DNA from: Streptomyces sp. SID12501
GTDB taxonomy: Bacteria > Actinomycetota > Actinomycetes > Streptomycetales > Streptomycetaceae
NCBI RefSeq assembly: GCF_010550245.1
Contig: NZ_JAAGLU010000041.1
Location: 1-64,000 of the forward strand
Direction of reading: 5' to 3'
DNA length: 64,000 nt
Of the stretch, positions 48,134 to 57,016 are shown in pieces (position 1 is the first letter of the stretch; each line of letters begins with the position of its first letter). The notes beneath the pieces are model-generated. The model did not search any database. It was given only the letters and a program-made list of their open reading frames with translations, and was not told where the DNA came from. The position numbers and the translations under genes were made by a program.

Positions 48134-49255
48134 ATGGGTCTCACGAGCAAGACAGTGCTGGCGCTGGCGATCCTGGCCGCCGCACTGCTGTTCATCGGCA
48201 CGATCGTGTTCTGGTCCCGGCTGGCGCGCCGCACCTGGCGGGCCGTCGGCGGCCGGACGATGCTGCTGCTGGCCACCCAGGTCGCGGTCTTCGTCTCGGT
48301 CGGTCTCGCCGTCAACCAGAGTTTCGGTTTTTACGCCTCCTGGGACGACCTCCTGGGCAAGGAGACCGACCAGGGAGTGGTCGTCGACCAGAGCACCGGG
48401 GCACACGGGGGCTTCCAGGTGCTGTCCACCCAGTCGGTGAGCGTGCCGGGCGGTCATCTGCCCAGGGTCGGCGGCCAGATCCAGAAGATAGGCATCGTCG
48501 GCAAGAAGACGGGGATCACCTCTCCGGCGTACGTCTATCTGCCGCCGGAGTACTTCCAGCCGCAGTACGCGAAGCGCACCTTCCCGGTGGTCGTCGTACT
48601 GACCGGCTATCCGGGGACCGCCAAGGCCCTCGTCACCAAGCTCGAATTCCCGCACACCGCGCACGAGCTGGCGGCTGAGGGCAGGGCGCAGCCGATGATC
48701 CTGGTGATGCTGCGGCCGACCGTGGCGCCGCCCCGGGACACCGAGTGCGTGGACGTGCCGGGCGGGCCGCAGACGGAGACGTTCTTCGCCCGGGACCTGC
48801 CGACGGCCGTCGCCGGCCATTACCGGGTCGGGCCGCGGCCCGGCAGCTGGGGCATCATCGGCGACTCGACGGGCGGCTACTGCGCGCTGAAGCTCGCGAT
48901 GCACCACCCGCGCGTGTACACGGCGGCGGTAGGTCTGTCGCCGTCCTACAAGGCGCCCGTCGACGCCACCACGGGAGACCTCTTCCAGGGTGACAGGAAG
49001 CTGAAGCGCCACGCGGACCTGGAGTGGTACATCAGGCATATGCCGCCGCCGGACGTCTCCCTGCTGGTCACCACCAGCAAGCACGGGGAGGCCAACTACG
49101 GTCCGACGATGCGGTTCGTGGACCTCGTCAGGACGAAGGCCCCGACCAGGATCTCGACGATCGTCCTGGAGAGCGGCGGCCACAACTTCAACACCTGGCG
49201 GCGGGAGATCCCCGGTTCGCTGGAGTGGCTGAGCGGGCGACTGACGGAGCGCTGA
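48134..49255 (+). CDS. Membrane-anchored alpha/beta-hydrolase esterase
   Basis: 373 residues. Two N-terminal helices (L-A-L-A-I-L-A-A-A-L-L-F-I-G and M-L-L-L-A-T-Q-V-A-V-F-V) anchor it, with the catalytic domain outside. The esterase-D/mycolyltransferase-like domain has P-A-Y-V-Y-L-P-P-E-Y-F, nucleophile G-I-I-G-D-S-T-G-G-Y-C and a final His in E-S-G-G-H-N-F-N-T-W. It probably deacylates an extracellular ester; the substrate is unknown. No clear ribosome binding site is visible at ATG 48134. Confidence 0.87.
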   Translation: MGLTSKTVLALAILAAALLFIGTIVFWSRLARRTWRAVGGRTMLLLATQVAVFVSVGLAVNQSFGFYASWDDLLGKETDQGVVVDQSTGAHGGFQVLSTQSVSVPGGHLPRVGGQIQKIGIVGKKTGITSPAYVYLPPEYFQPQYAKRTFPVVVVLTGYPGTAKALVTKLEFPHTAHELAAEGRAQPMILVMLRPTVAPPRDTECVDVPGGPQTETFFARDLPTAVAGHYRVGPRPGSWGIIGDSTGGYCALKLAMHHPRVYTAAVGLSPSYKAPVDATTGDLFQGDRKLKRHADLEWYIRHMPPPDVSLLVTTSKHGEANYGPTMRFVDLVRTKAPTRISTIVLESGGHNFNTWRREIPGSLEWLSGRLTER

Positions 49256-49343
49256 CGCCCCAAGGCCTGCGAAGGCTTTCGAGCTGCTGTGTTTTTACCG
49301 GGCGGGGCACCAAGATTCGCCTACGCGCGGTAAGTTTCTGGCC

Positions 49344-50714
49344 ATGCCACGTGGACGTCACCGCCATTCACCACCTCTGCACCGGCTGCTGCCTCCTGCG
49401 GCGATCGCGGGCGTCTCGCTCGTCTGCGCCCTGGGGCCATGGGTGTTCACGGATACCGGCGTCCTCCGGGTGGTTGCCGCGTTCGCCGCGGCGATCACGG
49501 TCGTGGGCGCGGCCGTCATGCGCCGCTGGGACGGGGAGGCGGGCAAGCAGGTCGCCGACCTCACGCGCGCGCGTGAGGGCGACGACTGGCGGCACGAGGA
49601 GCGTGCCGCCGAGCTGGAGACCGACCTGGAGGAGTCCCGCGAGCTGCGGGTCAAACTGGAGCAGAAGCTGCGCGCGAAGCGGACCGAGCTCCAGGGGCTG
49701 CGCAACGAGCACGCGGCGTTGCTGCGGCGGTACGCCACGGCGGAGACCGAGCGGGCCAGCGCGCTGGAGGGCAGGCGGCTGCTGGAGCTGGAGACCTCGG
49801 CTCTGGACGCGGACGTGGACACGGATGCGGATGTGGACACTGACGTTGATGTTGACGTGGCTACGGATACGGATACGGATACGGGTGTCGACGTGAAGGC
49901 GGCTGCGGCTGCGGCCACGGATTCGGCGGAAGCGGCGGACAAGGCGGACGAGGTCGACTCCGACGCGGCGGCGCTGGACGCGGCGGCGGCCGGGGTGGCG
50001 GCGGCGCTGGGCGCGGTCGGTGCGCAGACCCCGGACGACGCGGACGATGCGGACGGGGAAGCTACGGAGTCGGAGGAGAGCCCGGTGACGTCGGCGATCT
50101 TCTCCCCGGAGGGTTCCTCGCTGTTCCTCCGGGCGCGGGCGGCACTGGCCAGGTTCGACGGCGGGGCTACGGCGAAGGCCGAACCGGCCCCGGGCATCGC
50201 GCAGACGTCCGCTGAGGTCTCGGCGAACCTCGAAATCCCCGAGGTCCCCGAAATCCCCGACAGCCCCGCCGTGGACAAGGCGGAGGCCGTGCTGGAGGAC
50301 GAGGCCATGGGGAAGCCCGAGGCGGCCCGCGGGCATACGCGCGCCGCCTCCACCTCCACCGAGGCGAAGCCCGCCAAGCCGATGCGTGGTTTCGGGCACT
50401 TCACCGTGCCGACCGCGGTGGCCGTCGTACCGGCGTCCGCGCCCATGCGCAGGCTCGCCGTCCCCGGCGGGTTCGACTTCTTCGGCACACAGAAGGAGAC
50501 GGCGTCGGCCGCGCTGGACGCCGTGCAGAACGAGGACCTCGCCGACGTCGTCGGGCAGGAGGCGCTCGCGCTGCACAAGGCGGAGTCCGAGGCGCAGTTC
50601 AAGCCCGCGGACGAGGAGTCGCGCGGGGTCGGACTCGGTCAGGTGATCGACCTGACGGCGCACGACGAGACCGAGCAGATCGACCTGCAGGGGCTGCGGA
50701 GCGCGGTTTCCTGA
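49344..50714 (+). CDS. Membrane protein with coiled coil and Asp/Val/Thr repeats
   Basis: 456 residues. Two N-terminal membrane helices (I-A-G-V-S-L-V-C-A-L-G-P-W-V and V-V-A-A-F-A-A-A-I-T-V-V-G-A-A-V), then a strongly charged coiled coil (about 68-145, E-L-E-T-D-L-E-E-S-R-E-L-R-V-K-L-E-Q-K-L), a repetitive Asp/Val/Thr stretch encoded near 49805-49890, an Ala/Asp-rich linker, and a small C-terminal conserved segment starting M-R-G-F-G-H-F-T-V-P. TAAGTT is seven bases before the ATG, suggesting a leaderless message. Function unknown. Confidence 0.75.
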   Translation: MPRGRHRHSPPLHRLLPPAAIAGVSLVCALGPWVFTDTGVLRVVAAFAAAITVVGAAVMRRWDGEAGKQVADLTRAREGDDWRHEERAAELETDLEESRELRVKLEQKLRAKRTELQGLRNEHAALLRRYATAETERASALEGRRLLELETSALDADVDTDADVDTDVDVDVATDTDTDTGVDVKAAAAAATDSAEAADKADEVDSDAAALDAAAAGVAAALGAVGAQTPDDADDADGEATESEESPVTSAIFSPEGSSLFLRARAALARFDGGATAKAEPAPGIAQTSAEVSANLEIPEVPEIPDSPAVDKAEAVLEDEAMGKPEAARGHTRAASTSTEAKPAKPMRGFGHFTVPTAVAVVPASAPMRRLAVPGGFDFFGTQKETASAALDAVQNEDLADVVGQEALALHKAESEAQFKPADEESRGVGLGQVIDLTAHDETEQIDLQGLRSAVS

Positions 50715-50778
50715 CGTTCGGGCACACCCCTGCGGTGCCTCCCTCAGACACCTCTGCCAGACACCACTGCCGTGCCTG

Positions 50779-52116
50779 TTACGCCATCCACCGGTCCGGT
50801 CGCGCGTCCCGTCGACCCGTCCGTGAGCGCTCCGCCTGCCCCCGCAGCAGCTCCGCGGCCTCCTGGGCGTCCCGTAGACCGGCTGTGACGGTCTTGTTGG
50901 CCCCCGTGTCCACATGGACGTCCGCGAGGCCCTTGAAGCGAGCCCAGGGCCCCTGCTCCAGCCGTACGCTCTGGACCTTGGCGTGCGGGACCAGGGCCAG
51001 GCTGCGGCGCAGCAGCCCGTGCCGGGAGACGAAGACGCTGTCGGTGACGGCGATGCCGTAGCCCCGCCACCAGAACGGCAGGCACCAGCCCGCCCGGCGC
51101 GGCGGACGCGACAGCGACGCGGGCACCGTCACCCCGGGCAGCACCTGGCCTATCACCGCCTCCGCGATCTCACGCGGAGCCACCGGCACCAGTACCGAGT
51201 TGGACGAGCCCGCCACGTCCAGCTCCACCCGGACCCACCCGCGCCGCCGCCACAGCAGCGGTTCCACGATCCGTACGGTCTGCACGCGCCCCGGCGGCAC
51301 CGTCTCGTGGGTGCGGTCCAGGAGGCCGTGGTCGATGCGCAGCCCGTCCGGGGACTCGCCGACCGTCCAGTCGTACTCGGCGATGAACCGGCCCACGCTG
51401 CTCGCGCCCGCCGCGCCGAGCAGTGGGACGCCCGTCGCGAGCACTGTCCACAGGCTGTGGGTGGCGAACCAGAGAACGGGCGGTACGACCAGTGCGGCGG
51501 CCAGCGCTCCCCAGGTCGCGCCGGTCAGCACCAGGGACACGGCGAGCACGCGCGCGGGGATGTGCAGCAGCTGCCGGGCCGGCGCCTCGCCCACCTCGTG
51601 CGCGGTCTCGGGCGCGAACCCGGCGGCGCGGGCGAGGAGTTCGGCCCGCAGGGCACGCGCGTGCCCCTCGCCCAGGTACGCCAGCTCGTCCTTCTTGTCC
51701 GTCCCCACGACGTCGAGCTTGAGCTTGGCGACCCCCGCGACGCGGGCCAGCAGCGGCTGGGTGATGTCGACGGCCTGGATGCGTTCGAGCCGGATGTGCG
51801 CGGTGCGCCGGAACAACAGGCCGGTGCGGATGCGCAGTTCGTTGTCGGTCACCGCGAAGTGGGTGAACCACCAGGTCAGGAAGCCGTACAGGGCGCCTCC
51901 GACGAGGCACACGGCGAGGCCGAGCAGCAGGGTCGTGGTCGTCAGCCGGGTCAGTTGCCGCTGCGCCTGGTTGGGGTCGTGCACGGCCCACCCGATGAGC
52001 ACGGCGACCGGCGCCCACGCGCGCCTGAGCGGCGTCACGGGATGCAGCCGCTGCTCGACGACCGGCTGTTTGCCGTCCTCCGTGGGTACGTCAGTCTCGG
52101 TGCCCGGGGTCGTCAC
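50779..52116 (-). CDS. Bacterial PH-domain (YdbT-like) membrane protein
   Basis: 445 residues from GTG 52116, which overlaps the preceding gene's stop (GTGA). It has three repeats of the pattern helix pair plus bPH_2 domain: V-T-D-N-E-L-R-I-R-T-G-L-L-F-R-R-T-A-H, A-E-Y-D-W-T-V-G-E-S-P-D-G-L-R-I-D, and I-A-V-T-D-S-V-F-V-S-R-H-G-L. Each includes the conserved 'R.Q.V....P' strand (R-I-Q-A-V-D-I, R-V-Q-T-V-R-I, K-V-Q-S-V-R-L). The YdbS/YdbT pair is widespread; its roles in bacteriocin resistance or stress are known in Bacillus. The C-terminus is basic. Confidence 0.85.
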   Translation of the reverse strand: MTTPGTETDVPTEDGKQPVVEQRLHPVTPLRRAWAPVAVLIGWAVHDPNQAQRQLTRLTTTTLLLGLAVCLVGGALYGFLTWWFTHFAVTDNELRIRTGLLFRRTAHIRLERIQAVDITQPLLARVAGVAKLKLDVVGTDKKDELAYLGEGHARALRAELLARAAGFAPETAHEVGEAPARQLLHIPARVLAVSLVLTGATWGALAAALVVPPVLWFATHSLWTVLATGVPLLGAAGASSVGRFIAEYDWTVGESPDGLRIDHGLLDRTHETVPPGRVQTVRIVEPLLWRRRGWVRVELDVAGSSNSVLVPVAPREIAEAVIGQVLPGVTVPASLSRPPRRAGWCLPFWWRGYGIAVTDSVFVSRHGLLRRSLALVPHAKVQSVRLEQGPWARFKGLADVHVDTGANKTVTAGLRDAQEAAELLRGQAERSRTGRRDARPDRWMA

Positions 52117-52640
52117 AGCCCCGCCGATCGGGCCTGGCCGAGCTCGGTGAGCCGGTCCCGCAGCCGTTCCGCCTCCGCCGGTTCGAGGCCCGGGATGAGC
52201 GCGTCGGTCGCGGCGGCGGCCGTGTGCAGTTGCACGCTGGCCAGCCCGAAGTGCCGTGCGACGGGCCCCGACGTCACCTCGACCAGCTGCATCCGGCCGT
52301 ACGGCACGATCGTCTCCTCGCGCCACAGCACACCCTTGCTGATCAGCAGGTCGTCGGCGCGCTCGGCGTACCGCCAGGAGGCCCAGTTGCGGCCCAGCAT
52401 CCGCCAGCCCCACAGGAGCAGGACCAGCGGCAGCAGCGCGAAGGCCGCCCAGGCGGGCCCGGCGAGCAGGCCGGGCAGCAGCCCCGCGCCGAGCGTCAGC
52501 GGCACCAGCCAGACCACCAGCAACAGCCGGCGCATCCGCAGCAGGTCCCGCGGCAGCCCGGTCCACACCGGTTCGCCGTGCCCTGCGTCGTGCCCGTCGC
52601 CTCGCGTTTCGCCCGCGGTTTCCGGGCTCCCCGTCTCCAT
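52113..52640 (-). CDS. Bacterial PH-domain (YdbS-like) membrane protein
   Basis: 175 residues from ATG 52640. Two membrane helices (L-L-L-V-V-W-L-V-P-L-T-L-G and F-A-L-L-P-L-V-L-L-L-W-G-W) are followed by one bPH_2 domain: D-D-L-L-I-S-K-G-V-L-W-R-E-E-T-I-V-P-Y-G-R-M-Q-L-V-E-V. It partners the larger downstream protein with overlapping stop and start. TACGCT is exactly six bases before the ATG, giving a leaderless transcript divergent from the orphan nuoD. Confidence 0.87.
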   Translation of the reverse strand: METGSPETAGETRGDGHDAGHGEPVWTGLPRDLLRMRRLLLVVWLVPLTLGAGLLPGLLAGPAWAAFALLPLVLLLWGWRMLGRNWASWRYAERADDLLISKGVLWREETIVPYGRMQLVEVTSGPVARHFGLASVQLHTAAAATDALIPGLEPAEAERLRDRLTELGQARSAGL

Positions 52641-52671
52641 ACCGCAAGCGTACGTACGACAGACTGTGTCC
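52641..52671. promoter_or_regulatory. Back-to-back leaderless promoters
   Basis: Only 31 bases separate two divergent ATGs. Leftward, TACGCT (52652-52647) is six bases before ATG 52640. Rightward, CAGACT lies six bases before ATG 52672. Neither gene has a ribosome binding site, so both messages probably begin at the start codon. Confidence 0.55.
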
Positions 52672-53832
52672 ATGAGTCCCATGACGGAGCCCACGGAGAC
52701 GATCGTTGGTATCGGCGGCGCCGCGGAGAGCACCGACATGGTGCTCAACATCGGGCCCCAGCACCCGTCCACGCACGGCGTGCTGCGGCTGCGGCTGGTG
52801 CTCGACGGTGAGCGGATCCAGCACGCGGAGCCGGTGATCGGCTATATGCACCGCGGCGCGGAGAAGCTCTTCGAGGCGCGTGACTACCGTCAGATCATCA
52901 TGCTGGCCAACCGGCACGACTGGCTGTCCGCGTTCTCCAACGAGCTGGGCGTGGTCCTCGCCGTGGAGCGGATGCTCGGCATGGAGGTCCCCACGCGCGC
53001 GGTGTGGACGCGCACGCTGCTCGCGGAGCTGAACCGGGTGCTCAACCACCTGATGTTCCTGGGCTCGTACCCGCTGGAGCTGGGCGGGATCACGCCGATC
53101 TTCTACGCGTTCACGGAGCGCGAGGAGCTCCAGCACGTCATGGAGGAGGTCTCCGGCGGGCGCATGCACTACATGTTCAACCGCGTGGGCGGCCTCAAGG
53201 AGGACCTCCCGGCGGGCTGGTCCACGCGCGTGCGCACCGTCGTGTCGTCGGTCCGCTCGCGCATGGACCGGTTCGACGACCTGGTGCTCGGCAACGAGAT
53301 CTTCCGGGGGCGCACGCGCGGCGTGGGCGTTCTGCCGCCGGAGGCCGTGCACGCGTACGGCGTGAGCGGGCCGATCGCGCGCGCCTCGGGCGTCGACTTC
53401 GACCTGCGCCGGGACGAGCCGTATCTGGCGTACGGGGAGCTCCAGGACACCCTGAAGGTCGTCACCCGGCAGGAGGGCGACTGTCTCGCCCGCTTCGAGT
53501 GCCTACTGGAGCAGACGCACAACGCGCTCGACCTGGCCGACGCCTGCCTCGACCGCCTCGCGGAACTGCCGCCCGGCCCGATCAACCAGCGCCTGCCGAA
53601 GGTCCTCAAGGCGCCCGAGGGGCACACGTACGCGTGGACCGAGAACCCGCTCGGCATCAACGGCTACTACCTCGTCAGCAAGGGCGAGAAGACCCCGTAC
53701 CGGCTGAAGCTGCGCTCGGCCTCCTTCAACAACATCCAGGCGCTGGCGGTCCTGCTGCCCGGGACGCTGGTCTCGGACATGGTGGCGATCCTGGGGTCGC
53801 TGTTCTTCGTGGTCGGAGACATCGACAAGTAG
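52672..53832 (+). CDS. nuoD: Orphan NuoD-like NADH-quinone oxidoreductase 49-kDa subunit
   Basis: 386 residues, full length for the complex I 49-kDa subunit: M-V-L-N-I-G-P-Q-H-P-S-T-H-G-V-L-R, then H-R-G-A-E-K-L-F-E (Arg61), N-R-H-D-W-L-S-A-F, E-L-N-R-V-L-N-H-L-M-F-L-G and the terminal F-F-V-V-G-D-I-D-K. No other nuo genes lie within the window, so this is a second, unlinked copy, as I recall in S. coelicolor. Quinone-site and N2-proximal residues appear conserved, so it may replace the main NuoD or act in another complex. It converges on a MidA-type methyltransferase. Confidence 0.9.
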   Translation: MSPMTEPTETIVGIGGAAESTDMVLNIGPQHPSTHGVLRLRLVLDGERIQHAEPVIGYMHRGAEKLFEARDYRQIIMLANRHDWLSAFSNELGVVLAVERMLGMEVPTRAVWTRTLLAELNRVLNHLMFLGSYPLELGGITPIFYAFTEREELQHVMEEVSGGRMHYMFNRVGGLKEDLPAGWSTRVRTVVSSVRSRMDRFDDLVLGNEIFRGRTRGVGVLPPEAVHAYGVSGPIARASGVDFDLRRDEPYLAYGELQDTLKVVTRQEGDCLARFECLLEQTHNALDLADACLDRLAELPPGPINQRLPKVLKAPEGHTYAWTENPLGINGYYLVSKGEKTPYRLKLRSASFNNIQALAVLLPGTLVSDMVAILGSLFFVVGDIDK

Positions 53833-53877
53833 CGACAAATAGCGCCAGGCAGGGCCCGGAGCCTCGGAAGAGGGTCC

Positions 53878-54891
53878 TCAGAGGAGCGGGTCGGGGATTC
53901 CCACCGGCTCCATCAGCCACCCGAAGTCCCCGAGCCCGCCCGTCGCCGTCAGCTCGGCGGCCTCCCCGGCGCCCGCCAGGGCCCGTACGTACGCGGCGGG
54001 GTCCGTGGACGCCAGGGACAGCGGGGGGCGCCCACCGGCCACCCCGAGGGCGTGCAGGGCCTCCCGCTGGGTCAGCAGGCGTGCCCCCGGCCCCGCGCAG
54101 GCGTCCAGCGCCACATGGGCGGTCAGGTCGCACGAGCCGTCCGGCACGGGTGCCGTCTCGCGGCCGGCCCGGAAGCCGGTGAGCGTCCCGAAGGGCGGCC
54201 GGGCGCCGGCCGTGTGCGCGTAGTCGACGGCGACGGCGAGTCCCCGGTCGACGGTGGCCCTGGCGGCGGCCCAGGCGGTGTCCCTGGGGAGCCCGGTCTC
54301 GGCCCGCAGCCCGGCCTCCGGGGGCAGCGGCCACCACCGTGCCAGCCACTCCGCGTCCGCACCGGCGACCGGCCCCCCGAGCCGCTCGGTCCCGTCCGGC
54401 CGTACGAGAACCAGGCGCGGTACGCCCGCCGGGTCGACCTCCGCCACCTCCACGGGGACGTTGTCCAGCCACTCGTTGGCGAAGAGCAGGCCGGTGAGGC
54501 CGGCGGGGGGCTCGGGCAGCCACTCGACGCGGTGACCGAGGTCCGCGGGGTGGTCGGCCAGCTCGACGGCGTACCCCCGCGCGCGGGCGGCCACCTCCGG
54601 GGGCAGGGCCGCGAGGACGGCGGTGACGAGTTCGCCCCGGCCCGCGCCCATGTCGACGAAGCCGAGCGACGCGGGGCGGCCCAGCGCCTCGTCGACCCGG
54701 CACAGCAACCGCGCCACGGCACCGGCGAAGAGCGGCGACGCGTGGACGGACGTACGGAAGTGCCCGGCGGGCCCCTCGGGCCGGCGATAGAACCCCTGTT
54801 CGCCGTACAGCGCCTCCTGCGTCGCCGCACGCCAGCCACGCCACTCGCCCGCTGTCCGGCCCGCCACCGCGCCCGTCGTCTCTCCTGCCAC
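53878..54891 (-). CDS. MidA/NDUFAF7-family SAM-dependent methyltransferase
   Basis: 337 residues from GTG 54891. COG1565 features: G-F-Y-R-R-P-E-G-P-A-G-H-F-R-T-S-V-H-A-S-P-L-F, SAM motif I G-F-V-D-M-G-A-G-R-G-E-L-V (about 77-89), and L-L-F-A-N-E-W-L-D-N-V-P-V-E, equivalent to the ANE-x-x-D-A-x-P-V motif. The eukaryotic member NDUFAF7 dimethylates an arginine of the complex I 49-kDa subunit; here the gene lies 45 bases from the stop of an orphan NuoD. TAGCCT stands six bases before the GTG, so it is probably leaderless. The substrate is inferred only. Confidence 0.8.
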   Translation of the reverse strand: MAGETTGAVAGRTAGEWRGWRAATQEALYGEQGFYRRPEGPAGHFRTSVHASPLFAGAVARLLCRVDEALGRPASLGFVDMGAGRGELVTAVLAALPPEVAARARGYAVELADHPADLGHRVEWLPEPPAGLTGLLFANEWLDNVPVEVAEVDPAGVPRLVLVRPDGTERLGGPVAGADAEWLARWWPLPPEAGLRAETGLPRDTAWAAARATVDRGLAVAVDYAHTAGARPPFGTLTGFRAGRETAPVPDGSCDLTAHVALDACAGPGARLLTQREALHALGVAGGRPPLSLASTDPAAYVRALAGAGEAAELTATGGLGDFGWLMEPVGIPDPLL

Positions 54892-55022
54892 GGGGTCAGG
54901 CTAGGGCCTGGACCCCCGCCACCCAGGGGATAGGGTCTCCACCTTGCGGAGTACGCCGGGCCGTTACGGATCGCCCCTCCGGTTGACCCCTGCACACACA
55001 TCGCTTCCCTACGCTGGGTTAC

Positions 55023-56225
55023 GTGCAACGCGTCTATGACCTCCTCCGCAGACACCCGGCATGGGTGGACGGCTTCTGGGCCGTCTTCCTGCTCGGGATC
55101 TCCATGCTGAGCGGAGCCGTCCAGAACGAGAATCCGGGTGCCGTGTCCCCGGCGGTGACCGCCGTCCTGACGGTCCTGCTGTGCCTGGTGATCGCGCTGC
55201 GCCGGCGCATGCCCGAGCGAATGCTCGTGCTGGCCGCCGCGGTCGGGCTTGCGCAGCTTGCCCTGGACGTCGAGCCGGTGCCCGCCGACTTCGCCCTGCT
55301 GGTGATCGTCTACACGGTGGCGGTGAGCGGGCCCCCCTGGGCCTCACGGTTCGCCCTGATCGGCGGTCTGTGCGCGTCCCCGCTGGCCCAGTTGCGCTGG
55401 CCGGAGAAGGAGTCGAGCACCGCGGGCAATCTCGCGCTGATGGTCTTCCTGGCGGTGCCGTTCGCCCTCGCCTGGGTGCTCGGCGACTCGTTGCGCACCC
55501 GTCGCGCCTACTTCGCCCAGCTGGAGGAGCGCGCCGCCCGCCTGGAGCGCGAGCGAGAGGCACAGGCCAAGGTCGCGGTCGCCGCCGAGCGCGCCCGGAT
55601 CGCCCGCGAACTGCACGACGTCGTCGCGCACAACGTCTCCGTGATGGTGGTCCAGGCCGACGGCGCCGCCTACGTCCTCGACACCGCCCCCGAACAGGCG
55701 AAGAAGGCCCTGGAGACCATCTCGGGCACCGGCCGCCAGGCCCTCGCCGAGATGCGCCGCCTGCTCGGTGTCCTGCGCACCGGCGAGCACCAGGAGGGCT
55801 GCGAGTACGTTCCGCAGCCCGACGTCGAGCAGCTCGACGAGCTGATCGAGCAGTGCCGTACCTCGGGCCTGCCCGTCGACTACAGGATCGAGGGCACCCC
55901 GCGCCCGCTGCCCAGCGGCGTGGAGCTGACTGCCTACCGCATCGTGCAGGAGGCGCTCACCAACACCCGCAAGCACGGCGGCCCGAACACCGGAGCGAGC
56001 GTGCGTCTGGTCTACTTCGACGACGGTCTCGGCCTGCTCGTCGAGGACGACGGCAAGGGCGCCCCGCACGAGCACTATGAGGACGGCGGCGCCGACGGAC
56101 AGGGCCACGGCCTGATCGGCATGCGCGAGCGTGTCGGCATGGTGGGCGGCACCCTGGACGCGGGCCCGCGCCCGGGCGGCGGCTTTCGCATCAGCGCCCT
56201 GCTGCCGCTCAAACCCGCCCACTGA
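55023..56225 (+). CDS. Two-component sensor histidine kinase (HisKA_3)
   Basis: 400 residues from GTG 55023. Five or six membrane helices (residues 15-160), a coiled linker (L-E-E-R-A-A-R-L-E-R-E-R-E-A), then HisKA_3 dimerisation/phosphoacceptor R-I-A-R-E-L-H-D-V-V-A-H-N-V-S and an HATPase domain with A-Y-R-I-V-Q-E-A-L-T-N-T-R-K-H and G-H-G-L-I-G-M-R-E-R. TACGCT is seven bases before GTG, suggesting a leaderless transcript. It pairs with the response regulator 59 bases downstream. The signal is unknown. Confidence 0.92.
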   Translation: MQRVYDLLRRHPAWVDGFWAVFLLGISMLSGAVQNENPGAVSPAVTAVLTVLLCLVIALRRRMPERMLVLAAAVGLAQLALDVEPVPADFALLVIVYTVAVSGPPWASRFALIGGLCASPLAQLRWPEKESSTAGNLALMVFLAVPFALAWVLGDSLRTRRAYFAQLEERAARLEREREAQAKVAVAAERARIARELHDVVAHNVSVMVVQADGAAYVLDTAPEQAKKALETISGTGRQALAEMRRLLGVLRTGEHQEGCEYVPQPDVEQLDELIEQCRTSGLPVDYRIEGTPRPLPSGVELTAYRIVQEALTNTRKHGGPNTGASVRLVYFDDGLGLLVEDDGKGAPHEHYEDGGADGQGHGLIGMRERVGMVGGTLDAGPRPGGGFRISALLPLKPAH

Positions 56226-56284
56226 CACGTGCACGTTCGATCAACGCATTGATGTTCGATACGTACCGACCGGAGGACCCCGCC

Positions 56285-56956
56285 ATGCACATCCGTGTGA
56301 TGCTCGTCGACGACCAGGTGCTGCTGCGCACCGGGTTCCGGATGGTGCTCGACGCCCAGCCGGACATGGACGTCGTGGCGGAGGCGGGCGACGGCGTCGA
56401 GGCTCTCCAGGTGCTCCGGGAGACCGAGGTCGACGTGGTGCTGATGGACGTACGCATGCCGAAACTCGACGGGGTGGAGGCCACCCGGCGCATCTGTCAG
56501 GGCGACAACCCGCCCAAGGTGCTGATCCTGACCACCTTCGACCTCGACGAGTACGCCTTCTCCGGGCTGAAGGCGGGTGCCTCCGGCTTCATGCTGAAGG
56601 ACGTGCCGCCCGGCGAACTCCTCACCGCCATCCGCTCCGTGCACAGCGGCGACGCGGTCGTGGCCCCCTCGACCACCCGGCGGCTCCTCGACCGCTTCGC
56701 GCCCATGCTGCCGGCCACCGGCAACCAGCCCCAGTACAAGGAGCTGGAACGGCTCACCGACCGTGAGCGCGAGGTCATGATCCTGGTCGCCCAGGGCCTG
56801 TCCAACGGCGAGATCGCGGCCCGGCTGGTGCTGTCGGAGGCGACGGTGAAGACCCACGTGGGCCGCATCCTGGCCAAGCTGGGGCTGCGGGACCGGGTGC
56901 AGGTGGTCGTCCTCGCGTACGAGACGGGGCTCGTGCGGGCCGGCGGGGCCGGCTGA
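56285..56956 (+). CDS. NarL-family response regulator
   Basis: 223 residues from ATG 56285 (GGAGGA eight bases upstream). Receiver domain with the acidic pair V-D-D, phosphoacceptor Asp in V-V-L-M-D-V-R-M-P-K-L-D-G and Lys in F-M-L-K-D-V-P. The LuxR-type helix-turn-helix is L-T-D-R-E-R-E-V-M-I-L-V-A-Q-G-L-S-N-G-E-I-A. It acts with the kinase just upstream. Confidence 0.94.
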   Translation: MHIRVMLVDDQVLLRTGFRMVLDAQPDMDVVAEAGDGVEALQVLRETEVDVVLMDVRMPKLDGVEATRRICQGDNPPKVLILTTFDLDEYAFSGLKAGASGFMLKDVPPGELLTAIRSVHSGDAVVAPSTTRRLLDRFAPMLPATGNQPQYKELERLTDREREVMILVAQGLSNGEIAARLVLSEATVKTHVGRILAKLGLRDRVQVVVLAYETGLVRAGGAG

Positions 56957-57016
56957 CCGACTGTTCGGCGTCGGGCGACCGTTCGGTCCCCCTTCGGTCG
57001 CCGGTCGGTCCGCCGG

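Noticed and set aside
50914..52671. Plus-strand open frame extending far upstream of the orphan nuoD
   Set aside because: It is antisense to two genes with clear bPH_2 domains; the NuoD homology starts only at ATG 52672.
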